Shown: positions 51,134 through 60,000 of the stretch, one piece after another
How the letters are laid out: each line of letters starts with the position of its first letter
How positions within the stretch are numbered: position 1 is the first letter of the stretch
Assembly: GCF_963678635.1 (NCBI RefSeq)
Contig: NC_087063.1
Location: forward strand, 83,997,574 to 84,057,573
Length of the DNA: 60,000 nt
Reading direction: 5' to 3'
Source of the DNA: Symsagittifera roscoffensis
Lineage: Eukaryota > Xenacoelomorpha > Acoela > Convolutidae
Translations under genes and position numbers: made by a program
The notes under the pieces: generated by a model
The model's input: only the letters and a program-made list of their open reading frames with translations
Told to the model about the DNA's origin: nothing
The model's database searches: none

Positions 51134-53001
51134 TCGAGAGGCAAAATCGCACACTGGTATCCATGCTGAGAGTCTATTGCTCGCGTTACATGGATGACTG
51201 GGACAAGCACTTGCCGCAAGTGATGGGTGCTTACAACAGCACGGAGCATTCCACCACGGGAATAAGTCCGCACATGATGTTAACGGGTCATGAAAAAGCG
51301 CTCCCGTTGACGTTTTTCTACCCTGAATATGAGGGGAAGAGGACAGCACCGCAAACGTACGTGCGGGATGTAATTAGAAGACAGCAGGACCTCAATGACT
51401 TATGCAGGAGGAATACGCAACAGGCGCAGATTAGACAAAAAAGGAGGTTTGACAAAAGGACAGCTGATGCGAAGGCCTACTCAGTTGGCGACTACGTCTG
51501 GGTGTTCCAGGAAGTGGTTCCACCAAAAGGAACCAAGAAATTATTAAAGAAATGGCGTGGTCCATTTCAGATAACAGAGGTGCACCAAGGAGGTCGTTTT
51601 TATCGGCTGAGCACTGGAAGAGCGGCTCATTACGAGAATATCAAACCCCACAATGCCTCGTCAGAGGATTGGTGCATCCCAGCGGACATGCAAGAGGGAG
51701 ACTATTTGATAGTGGATCCTGCTTGTGAAGTGAATGAAAGGGGTACTCGCGACAAGAACGACGGGAATGAGGTGGTGGACGATTGCGATCTACCACTGGA
51801 TCTCGAGTTGACCGAGCGAGTAGAGGTGGACGATGAAACTCTACCTTATGCCGAAGAAGACTGGGACTGCCCGGAACAAACCGAAATTGACAAAGGAATA
51901 CAGCCTGACTTTCCTCTCACTATGGAAACACGCCAAAGCAAGAGAGGAAAAAACCAGAAGAAATACAATCCGTACGGCGAGGACTTCGTTGTAGACAGGA
52001 TAGTAGTAAGTGATGTCATGGACTCGCTGGTGGGACTGGACGAAGTGGCGATGCTAGAAGAAATCGACCTTGTGAACGATATGGATCAAGATTGGATCGA
52101 CGATCGATCAGAACCGGAAGTGGAGTTCGAACCAGAAGCGGAACAGACTCATGAGCAAGAACTAACAAACTTGCGCGTGCTCGAATGGCTCCAGGATCTG
52201 CCGACAGATCCAAAAGAGACGATCCTGACGATTCAGGACGTCGATAGAGACGGCGTCAAATACATCAGTCATGACAATACCGAGTCCAACTGGGTCGCCG
52301 CAGATGGTCCTCTACGTGTTCCACAATCCAACCTCGATCTCCTAGATTTTGGGCGATCGACGGGGACGTCGATGGATATTTTTGTCCGGGGAGTGGGGGT
52401 AGGACTCACCCACACCGAAAATCTGGTAATAAAAAAATTGAAATCGGCAAGAGAAACCGGAGAACTAGAGACAGAGGGCGAGAACGCTAAAAAACCGCCT
52501 TTTGGACGAATCTTTGAATCGTATTTTGATCTACCGAACCATTATTCGAACAATATCGTCATAACGGACAGCGATTTCATACTCACGGAACGCACGTGCG
52601 CCATAGCGATAACCGCGGACGTAAGCTTCAAAACAGCACTAGCGGCTGACTTCAAGAGAGCGTATAAAAATATCGAGTTTTTGTGGAAACAGAGGCCTGG
52701 TGTAGGAGGAATGATAGCGTTGCCCCCTGTCGCATCACAGATACCAGGGAAATATTTGTGTTTTTTGGTTACGAAAGCTACTGATAGGCAACACGTGAAT
52801 CCGGAGAGCTTGGTATTGGCCTTGACTCGACTTAGGGATTTCCTGGTTGAGAGAGGTGTGACCTCTCTCTCGTTACCAGCTTATGATCCCAATAGAGGGA
52901 AGCTACACCCGAGAGAGTTGTACGCTCTTGTGCATGTGATATTTTCAGAGACTGACATAGAAGTTTACTTACATAAAAAATACTATCTGAGTATATGCTA
53001 A
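51088..53001 (+). pseudogene. pol: Integrase second half, acidic tail and C-terminal macrodomain-like module (fourth pol segment)
   Basis: Sense in this frame begins at AQAHSTTYHPQTNG. The catalytic Glu is in NGLVERQN, and a GPF/Y-type KKWRGPFQITEV segment follows. Then come about 300 residues of acidic tail (51,660-52,530). From about 52,550 the chain becomes ordered: a CAIAITAD strand, FKTALAADFKRAY helix, GGMIALP, YLCFLVTKA strand, a long helix, SLSLPAYDPNRGKLHPRELY and an IEVYLHKKY final strand. This order of strands and helices is that of macrodomains (ADP-ribose or phosphoesterase binding, Poa1p/viral type). The binding loops are degenerate, so activity is uncertain. Ends TAA. Confidence 0.75.
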
Positions 53002-53479
53002 GAATTGCGCTCGGCGATAAGTGGTTTTTATTAAGTTATTCGATAGGAATTGGAGTCAAGTTTCAGGTTAGGTTAGGTTTTAGGTACATTATTAGGGATT
53101 ATGTTTTTATGTGATAGTGTAGGTGTGTGATGTTTATGTGTTTATGTTATGTTATTGTTATGATTATGTTTTTTGTTTTATGTCATAAAAGACCTGGGGC
53201 ACTCCAGGTCATCAAGGTGACAGCGCACATTCGTGCTACACTTACAAAAGTAAAGGTGGACGATCCACCCTGGTGCTAAATTTTAAATCGGAATTGAAAA
53301 AAGAATTTCAATGGAGAGTTTTAAAGAATTGATTGATGTTGTATCCAAAAATGATGGTTCTAAGTCGCAACTTGTTTTTTTTTAGATCTTGATTGATCGA
53401 AAATTGTTTACTGAACTCTGAATCAGACGAGACAGAAAGGAATTACACGACACGACAACAAAAATCAAGACGATAAGAA
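53002..53479 (+). promoter_or_regulatory. Spacer between pol and the downstream ORFs with three hairpins and an acceptor-like site
   Basis: A TATGTT-rich stretch (53,095-53,185) is followed by three compact perfect inverted repeats: 53,191-53,210 (gacctgg/ccaggtc), 53,225-53,236 (gcac/gtgc) and 53,255-53,269 (ggtgga/tccacc). At 53,373-53,385 'cttgtttttttttag' is a strong candidate 3' splice site, suggesting that the downstream genes are expressed from a spliced subgenomic RNA, as env genes are. No LTR-like repeat of the upstream leader is seen here. Confidence 0.55.
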
Positions 53480-54499
53480 ATGGGTGACACGAACGAACTC
53501 ATGGAATTTCTCTCAGCGAGTCTAGGAGCGACTCTAGACGAGATCTATCAGCGGCTGATCGATTGTGATTTCACACGAGAAGACCCGGGGTTGGCGATGT
53601 TTGTGGTCGCACTCCTCAATGCACTAGGACGAGAGGGTCGAGGGAATCGCCCTACAGAAGTCGTGTTGATGTTGGCCTTCGGTGAGTCCGGGACCGCCGA
53701 GAGAGGCCGAAACCGATTGATGAGATGGAGGCGTGGAGAAATGTTTGGCCACGACCTGGCTCGTGAGCCAGGACTAGGTGAGCAAAGGGACCACCGGCTA
53801 GGTGAGATGCCCTTACCCGTCCAACCTGCGCAGCCACTCATCGGAGCGAAGAGACAACGTGATGGGCCAGGCCCGTCACACTCGGTCGACTCTCCAACAG
53901 CTGCTCCTCCCCCGAAGAGAGTGAGAGTGAGCGAGATAGAGATCCAGACGTCGGAGACGATTGAGACACTGGAGAAGAAGGAGAGAGATCAGAGCGAGCT
54001 GTGTGCCAAACTTCAGGAGTACAGGGCGATAGCTCGAGAGAGAGACGAATGGAAAAAGAAATATGAAGATCTGCAGGTGGCCTACATGGAGGATGAGATA
54101 AAGCACCTGAAGGAGCTGTATATGGCGAAGGTGAGCCAGGTGTCACCGGAAGTCCTGGCGAGCATGAGATCCTCGGAGGGATCCAACGACAAACGCCCCA
54201 GGACAACAGCGCAGGAGCTATGCGCATCGAGAGGACCTGAGGTTCTGGATTTGCGTGCATCAAGGGGGCCCGAGGCTCCTCAGCAGACACGACCGTCTGC
54301 TTCGAGTCAGAGGTTCACGATACCAGACCCTTCTGACACCTATCTAGCTCCTCAATTCCAGGAATCATTTAACCAAGTGGCCAGAGCCGCGATGGATGAG
54401 ATCAACAGAGGGGCACTGAGCGGACACTGGTTAGGATCGTTCCTTCCCAACGTCGTGATCATTCATCAAATAGCTCGGAGCGAGCAACCCGCACGATAG
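53480..54499 (+). CDS. Coiled-coil protein at the env position (339 aa)
   Basis: ATG at 53,480, TAG at 54,497. A predicted helical N-terminal region (about residues 1-90, including LDEIYQRLIDCDF and VVALLNALGREG) is followed by a Pro-rich linker with a basic cluster (PPPKRVRV). A strongly charged coiled coil spans about residues 150-222, and a disordered tail follows. The last 100 bases overlap the giant open frame in the -1 frame. It could be a separate structural protein or the N-terminal part of the giant polyprotein made by -1 frameshifting. I see no classic slippery heptamer in the overlap. Family not recognised. GC content and codon use match the neighbours. Confidence 0.75.
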   Translation: MGDTNELMEFLSASLGATLDEIYQRLIDCDFTREDPGLAMFVVALLNALGREGRGNRPTEVVLMLAFGESGTAERGRNRLMRWRRGEMFGHDLAREPGLGEQRDHRLGEMPLPVQPAQPLIGAKRQRDGPGPSHSVDSPTAAPPPKRVRVSEIEIQTSETIETLEKKERDQSELCAKLQEYRAIARERDEWKKKYEDLQVAYMEDEIKHLKELYMAKVSQVSPEVLASMRSSEGSNDKRPRTTAQELCASRGPEVLDLRASRGPEAPQQTRPSASSQRFTIPDPSDTYLAPQFQESFNQVARAAMDEINRGALSGHWLGSFLPNVVIIHQIARSEQPAR

Positions 54500-57400
54500 C
54501 GTGTTCTGCGCCTGGTGGAGTCTTTGAGAAGTCTCGCGTGGTAGACATCAGGAAGAATCTGATGGCACGTCATCAGTTCACGCAAGTGCCAGCCGAGCAT
54601 CCTCGAGCCTGTCTGAATGACATGAGCTGGAACCCCGCCAGGAACGACCAGGTAATTCCCCCAGGGAGTCGCCATTTGATCATTGGAGACAGTTTGGTGA
54701 GAGATCTGAATGAGATCTTCGTCTGGGGTCAAACTACCATTCTGTCCTTTGGAGGAGCCTCAGTGGCTCAGGTCATCAAAATGATGGAATTCCAGAGCGA
54801 GGATCATCTGGATACATTAATAATAATGCAGGGGACCAATGACGTCTCGAGAGCCCCCGTGACTCCGGAGAACAAGTGGGAACCTCTATTGGTGTGTCTC
54901 TTGAACGAATTGAAAGAAAAGTACAGACCCAAGCTCGTGATCTTGTGCACGATACCACCAAATCCTTTGGTGGGCACCATAGCTGCAGATTTTATGAATG
55001 GCAACGTGACGCGGTGGAATGAAAAGACCCGCAGTTTGGTGAGGAACAACCCTGGCGAGTTGCGACTCCTGGATCTCGAAAATATGCTGCGCATGACTGA
55101 CCACATCGCGCTCACTAAAGATGGAGTGCACTTCAATACCCAACGAGGGAGGCATTGGATTAATGATGTGTTTCAGACGCAATTGAGGGAAGCGGAGCAA
55201 GAGTCGAGGGCGACCGGTTCTTTGGCTCGGACCAATTCGACCGGAGGGAGTAGAATAAGGGCAACCGTGCCCAAATCCCTCGCCAACCGTCTAGGGCCCT
55301 TGGCAACGGAGACGGTTGGGGTCGCAACCGTTGCTCCAAGTTCAAACGTGAGAGACAGGCTAGGGACTGCTCCTCCTCCCAGGCCGCAATCGATTGGAAG
55401 CCGACTCGGGAGATCAGTGGAACAGAACAACAGGAATAACTCCCAGACCGCGTCTAGGAGGAACGATCCGCCTACCACGACAAATCCTGCTTCGATAGCA
55501 GGACCGTCTACAAGTACCGTGCCAGCGGAGGGAATCGAATCAGGCAGCGGGCTGCTTTGGAATAGATCAGATCCTAGTCATTGGGGTCAGTATAAGACGG
55601 ACATGTCGGCGAAGTTGAACATGAATACCTTGACGTGTCGGGAGGACGTGATGAGAATGACTGGCGGAGAAAGTCCTACAGTATCGCGACTTTATCGGAT
55701 ACCGGGCGTGGATTGGCTGCTAGCAGAGCAGGAGAAATTCAGCTCCTCGACCTCACTCCGACATGTAGACTTGAATGGATTACCTCATGACAATACCTTT
55801 GGACCTTTGAACACCCGGTCGCTCACCGATGTTCGAGATAGGACCCGGGAAAGGACACCACCTGCTCGCAAGGGCAAATTCCAGACAGAGAACAAGCCCA
55901 ATAACAAGCATCACAAGATGTACAGGCAGTTTGCTAAACCACCCGGTCAGACGCCTGGCGAGTATTCAAGGGACTATCCCCGAACGACAACGGTGGTTGG
56001 AGACGATAAGAGATATGGGAAACTGAAGGCCCCAATAGGCGATGGCCTTTTTGCAGCTTATGATCCCTTGGATATGAAGGCTGCCAAGTATCTGATTGTG
56101 GCCGGCTCCGATTATCTCTACACGCCCCGTTCTCTCTTTTGGCCCGATGTGATTTTCTTGACGGCACCTAAATTGGACTGGGGACAAGCAATCGGCATGA
56201 TGATAAGCGTGCGAAGGGTGGTCAGTATGGAGCCACAAGTAATAGTGGTTGCAGGCTCAAATGATAATCTGCAAAGCAGGGGCTTATTGTCACGTCTGAC
56301 GGATGGGTCGATCCCGAGTAACGAGGTTATAGGGGAGGCGATAATGACACTGCTCTCGGCGATGGCCGAGGTAGAGGCAGCAGCAAGACAACGCTTCACC
56401 ATGAATGTGGTGAAGGTGATCTTTGTATTGTCACCAGGCTACGCTGCGTTGCCAGAACCCCTTCAATTTGTGTACACAATGGTCACAACAATAGCAGAGG
56501 GGATATTCAACGTGATAATTCATGCCCCAAACAGAGTAGTGGACCCAGATAATTACTACCCATCCCGATCTGAGCTTCCCGCCGTTTGGGCTGACATTTC
56601 GAATGCCATACAGGGGGTCAGAGATTGTAGCACAACTCGGTTGGTGCTGGATGAGGTTCTGGGGTTGGAGCTGTCCAACTTCGCCAGATTACTGAAGTTA
56701 AGACCAGGGGTAGATGACGATCATCTGTTAGTAAAACAGGTGGCTGATGATCTCTGGTTCAGACAGATGGATCATGCAGAGAATGAGCAGGGAAGGATGA
56801 TCAGAAAGAACATGACGTCAGCGGAGGAGGACCTCATGGCAATGGCTTTGCGTACGAAGCCGCACAACAACGTATGGTTGTATTTGTCACCGAGGCTGTG
56901 CATCTTGGGTGAGGACGCGTTCGAGCATGCGCCGGCAATAACTAAAGAGATACACGTGTATCTAAAGAACCTATTTGATGTCCGGGAGTTAGCTGGAGGC
57001 AAGATGTTGAAACTGATGCAAGACGTAAACACGATGTCGCTGGACAAGTTCCAAGCTGACGTGCTGGCCACGAAGGCACAGTATGAACGATCAGATGCTA
57101 TCTTGGGTGGAATGGGAGTGGGATGGACACCATCTTTCCTATCGACGTGCTATCCGAAGGCATCTAGGAACCTGATCGCGAGTTTCGTCAAGGACATCAG
57201 GAAGTTGTCGATTGGCCTGGTGCTAGCCTTATACGTGACATTTGGTCATGAAAACTTTGTGAAAGGACCGGCAAACCTCTTTACCCAAGCGTTGGCAGAT
57301 TTGAGATTGGATGGACTCCTGACTCTGATTGCCATGACCTACGGTCGACTGGGTGTCTTGCTTGTGCTGTTGCGTTACCCTGAACAACTACAGGGACCCA

Positions 57401-60000
57401 GTCGTGAGTTCAATGCACAGTTGGAAACCGCGTCGCTCAAGAAGATGAAGGACTGGAGGACTCTCCTGCTTCAATACCTCTTGCAACAGAACAGAAGCGT
57501 CACGGGAGAAGACAAGGTGGCGACGAACGCAGGCGAATGTAAGCAGTATTGTGGCATGCCCTTACTGACGGACTTGGCTGTCATGATGCGGATTGATCCG
57601 TTGGCTCTGGTCCATGGGCTGAGGGAATTCGTCACAGTGGTGTATGGACCGGTGATGTCTTTTGCGTTCCCGGATGTGCAAGTTAAAGCGTACAGGAATT
57701 CGGTGTTGTACGTCAACCTGGTCTCAGTCGTGGATTGTTCCGTGCTGAATTGGGTAGAGCAGAGTGAACTGAGAAGGCTGGCTAGCGACGATAGGCTGTT
57801 CGGAAGAATAGCAGAGCCAGGCTGGGTGTTGATGGACTTCAACAACCACTTCAAGTGCCGAATGGGCCGTGAGGATCTGTCCCACATCCAGTTTAACCCA
57901 AAACTTTGGAATTTGAGACCAGTGGTGAAAGATACAGGAGAAGCTGTGGGAGTACCTCAATTGCCAGGAGCCTACACCCACGCGAAAGAGAATCAGCAAA
58001 CATGGCTTCCTGGGTCCAGGCCACTGCCGGACCAATGCCCTCGATATCCACCGATAAGGAGGATGTTGTTGGGAGTCACATCTCCCATCATTGCCCCTTG
58101 CATCGGAGTAGCTCGTGACGCAGAGAAGAGAATGCTGAAGTGGAGTGGAGGGATGGAGCCGCGCTTCATCAGCTGGAACGCTGCCGCCGCGCACACGTTT
58201 GACTTCTCATTCCCTGATGCTTGGAGCAGGAAAAAGATCAAGGCACTACCCTCCAGGAGACCAGAGGTCTCGGCTGAAACGTGGAACGAAGTGTATTCTC
58301 CCACGGATGACTTATCGAGACTGAAGTGGTCAGGAGAAGCGAAGGTAGTGATGCTGGAGGTAGCAAGGGAGAGCAGAGGAGGCTCATATATAACGATAGA
58401 AGACCTAGCTCCACATGGCGAGGAGTTAGTAGAATTCCTGGTGGATGGTGAATTGTTTTATCACGCAGGAGACATGACCGTCCCGGCTCGGCCGGACTCG
58501 GACATAGACTCACGACATGGACCTTCAGGACCCAGGCCGAAACCTGATGCAGGTGAGGATGAATTGATGGATCAGGACGATAATGATGACGAGACCGGAA
58601 GTAAGACTGAAAAACCGGGAGAGACCGATCTAGGAGCGTTGGAGAGGGACTTGCTAGAATACCGGTTCAGTGAAGACGACGATGGGGAAGTCGATGGGAG
58701 TTTATTGCTGATGGCACCATCGTCCTTCATGTCTCCTACAAAGGAGGCATCGGCCGATCTATTTCCGATGGACCCAATAAGCCAGGCTAGAGAGTGCCGA
58801 AGCAGGGATCCGCAGAGACTGCTTCATGAATCACCGAGGAGGAGGAAAATAGAAGAGTCAATGAAGATATCATTCCTCAGTACGTTACCAGAAGAGGAAT
58901 GGGAAAGATATCAAATGGAACTGGAAGGCAAGACAGGAGCAACCTGGAGCCGAGTGAACTTCATGGAAAAATCATGGGACGTGATACGACGATATGGGAC
59001 ACAATCCATAATGAAGGTGGGATTGAATCAACCCATCATGCGTGAGGACCTGGAGAAAATAGTGAACTCCATGGAGTCGGATGTTCTGACCGAGTCAGTT
59101 ACAGAAGACAGTGCCGATGATCAGCAGGGCACAAAGAAATTACTTGTTAGACGAGCCAAAAAAGGGCTGAAGAGACTGAAAGGAAGGTCAGGGAGTCGAG
59201 TCGTGAACCAGAGGGTGGTGAAGTCAAAAGCCAAGACAGTGGTGAACTCTCTGATTAGTGCGGGTCGTTCAGGCGAGAGCGGGCAAGGAGATGGTGCGAC
59301 ACCAGCTGGGGGAGAAAAAGAAAACCTGATACCCCCTATGCTCTTGGCAGGTCTGACCATAACCGCCACGAGATCGAAGAAGACGGCGCGAACCCTGGCA
59401 GACACTAAGTTAGAAATGGAAATCCTCAGTCAATGTGGATCTGGAGGACTTGAAGATTATAGACCCTCGCGAATCAACATGGCCAAGTTGAAACTGGAAG
59501 GACAACTCGACGTGGTCGAGTACAGTCGAATAACTGTGCCGGAATCGGTCCACATGGGAGATCCGGCAGGGGGTTATGTGGAGATGTTGAAAGCGAGGAA
59601 CTCCGCGAGAGGGCACCTGATGGCTTGGAGCGAGAAGCGAGTCATGCAGGAATATCTGAAAGAGCTCACGGAGAATTCGAACTTGAATCGAAAAGAATAC
59701 GGAACGGTAATGTCCTCTGAAGCGAACGAAGTCGGATTGGAAAAATTGCTAGAAATCTCCTGGAGGGCGGCCCTCCAGAGATACTTCGACGAGGCGATGC
59801 ATGCACCTGCTACGGTGGCGGCATACCTGGCTCATCCTTGCGTGAGAACTGATCTGCAAGTACGGTTGGCTTGGTGCTTGATGGGCATCAAGAGAGCGGA
59901 ATATGAAGCCAGTAATGATTCGAAATCACGGGAACAGGAACTGGAGTTGATGGAAGCTCTGCGAGCGTTGATTTCGAAAGACGATTCTGCGATAGCATGG
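54400..60000 (+). CDS. Giant open frame with SGNH/GDSL hydrolase, running off the window
   Basis: Open from 54,400 to the last base without a stop: 1,867 codons, or at least 1,813 from the first ATG (54,562). Residues about 30-215 (from that ATG) form an SGNH hydrolase: block I IIGDSLVRDL, block II FGGAS, block III MQGTND, and block V KDGVHFN supplying Asp and His. Such domains deacylate lipids, acetyl-sugars or other esters. A disordered linker follows, then a second Rossmann-like region with IVAGSDYLY and VVAGSNDN (56,090-56,650) that looks like a degenerate SGNH copy. Next come a long helical region with hydrophobic patches (57,210-57,410), an acidic segment (58,555-58,690) and a basic Lys/Arg cluster (59,140-59,250). 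No transmembrane signal at the start. The rest of the gene lies outside the window. It is in the -1 frame relative to the 339-aa ORF and overlaps it by 100 bases. Confidence 0.85.

Larger units (their letters stand above)
43601..60000 (+). mobile_element. Giant Ty3/Gypsy-type retroelement with esterase-bearing 3' genes (3' end not in window)
   Basis: Gag, broken pol, the 339-aa ORF and the giant frame share strand, GC-rich coding style and close spacing, unlike the AT-rich host DNA. No LTR, target duplication or opposite-strand gene separates pol from the 3' ORFs. A single element at least 16 kb long in its coding part, with a leader of up to 4 kb, is the simplest reading. An independent element starting between 53,001 and 53,480 remains possible. 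Because the 3' LTR is not visible, borders are inferred. Confidence 0.6.

Noticed and set aside
42700-53480. Search for a pair of LTRs around the gag-pol at 43,601-53,001
   Set aside because: No long direct repeat between the leader and 53,002-53,479 was found by eye; only short inverted matches. If LTRs exist, the right one lies beyond the window.
1-60000. CRISPR arrays, bacterial operons or rRNA genes
   Set aside because: No regularly spaced repeat-spacer array, no Shine-Dalgarno-led operons and no rRNA-like blocks were seen; the repeats are eukaryotic satellites and transposons.

Overview
This is a eukaryotic, most likely invertebrate metazoan, genomic window made largely of mobile DNA. 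The background is very AT-rich and intron-bearing in style, with T-rich tracts before AG, GTAAG-type donors, microsatellites and many inverted repeats. There is no bacterial gene organisation. I cannot name the species; an AT-rich nematode-like or similar small invertebrate genome would fit.

Layout. (1) 1-10,222 is AT-rich host sequence with decayed tandem repeats (about 1 kb and about 175 bp periods), a TA microsatellite, two foldback or MITE-like inverted-repeat elements (5,464-6,793 and 8,556-9,056), and one plausible two-exon host gene for a small secreted protein (7,106-7,678). (2) 10,223-29,838 is a foldback element whose left arm was split by an 18.9 kb LTR retrotransposon (10,374-29,277, minus strand). 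The LTRs are 410 bp, look identical by eye, and are flanked by the 4-bp duplication TTTC. In transcription order the retroelement carries a leader with short repeats, a 155-aa basic ORF, one 2,747-aa Gag-Pol ORF, small hydrophobic ORFs, a 377-codon frame without any methionine, an envelope-like glycoprotein (871 aa), and a Ser/Pro/Thr-rich gene interrupted by one in-frame TAA. (3) 29,839-33,682 is repeat-rich non-coding DNA, including a minisatellite with a 183-bp higher-order unit. (4) 33,683-39,601 (minus) is a Polinton/Maverick-type block: packaging ATPase, a small conserved ORF, an unknown ORF, integrase (one stop), penton-like minor capsid, basic core-like protein, major capsid (one frameshift) and adenain-like protease. 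No protein-primed DNA polymerase B is visible. (5) 39,602-43,600 is a long, more GC-rich non-coding leader packed with ACCCTCC/GGAGGGT motifs and ending in a 185-bp tandem repeat. (6) 43,601-53,001 (plus) is a Ty3/Gypsy gag-pol with one in-frame stop and three frame breaks; its pol ends in an apparent macrodomain-like fold. (7) 53,480-60,000 (plus) holds a 339-aa coiled-coil ORF followed by a giant open frame (54,400 to the window end, no stop in 1,867 codons). This frame contains a complete-looking SGNH/GDSL hydrolase, a second degenerate SGNH-like domain and a long helical region.

How it fits together. Parts 5-7 share strand, a much higher GC than the surroundings and similar codon use, and no LTR separates 53,001 from 53,480. 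I infer one giant Ty3-type element that carries an esterase-bearing polyprotein where an env gene would normally sit, with its far end beyond the window. That, plus the nested env-bearing retroelement with its methionine-less and stop-interrupted genes, is the most unusual biology here. All product assignments rest on reading motifs in the translations; no database search was possible.
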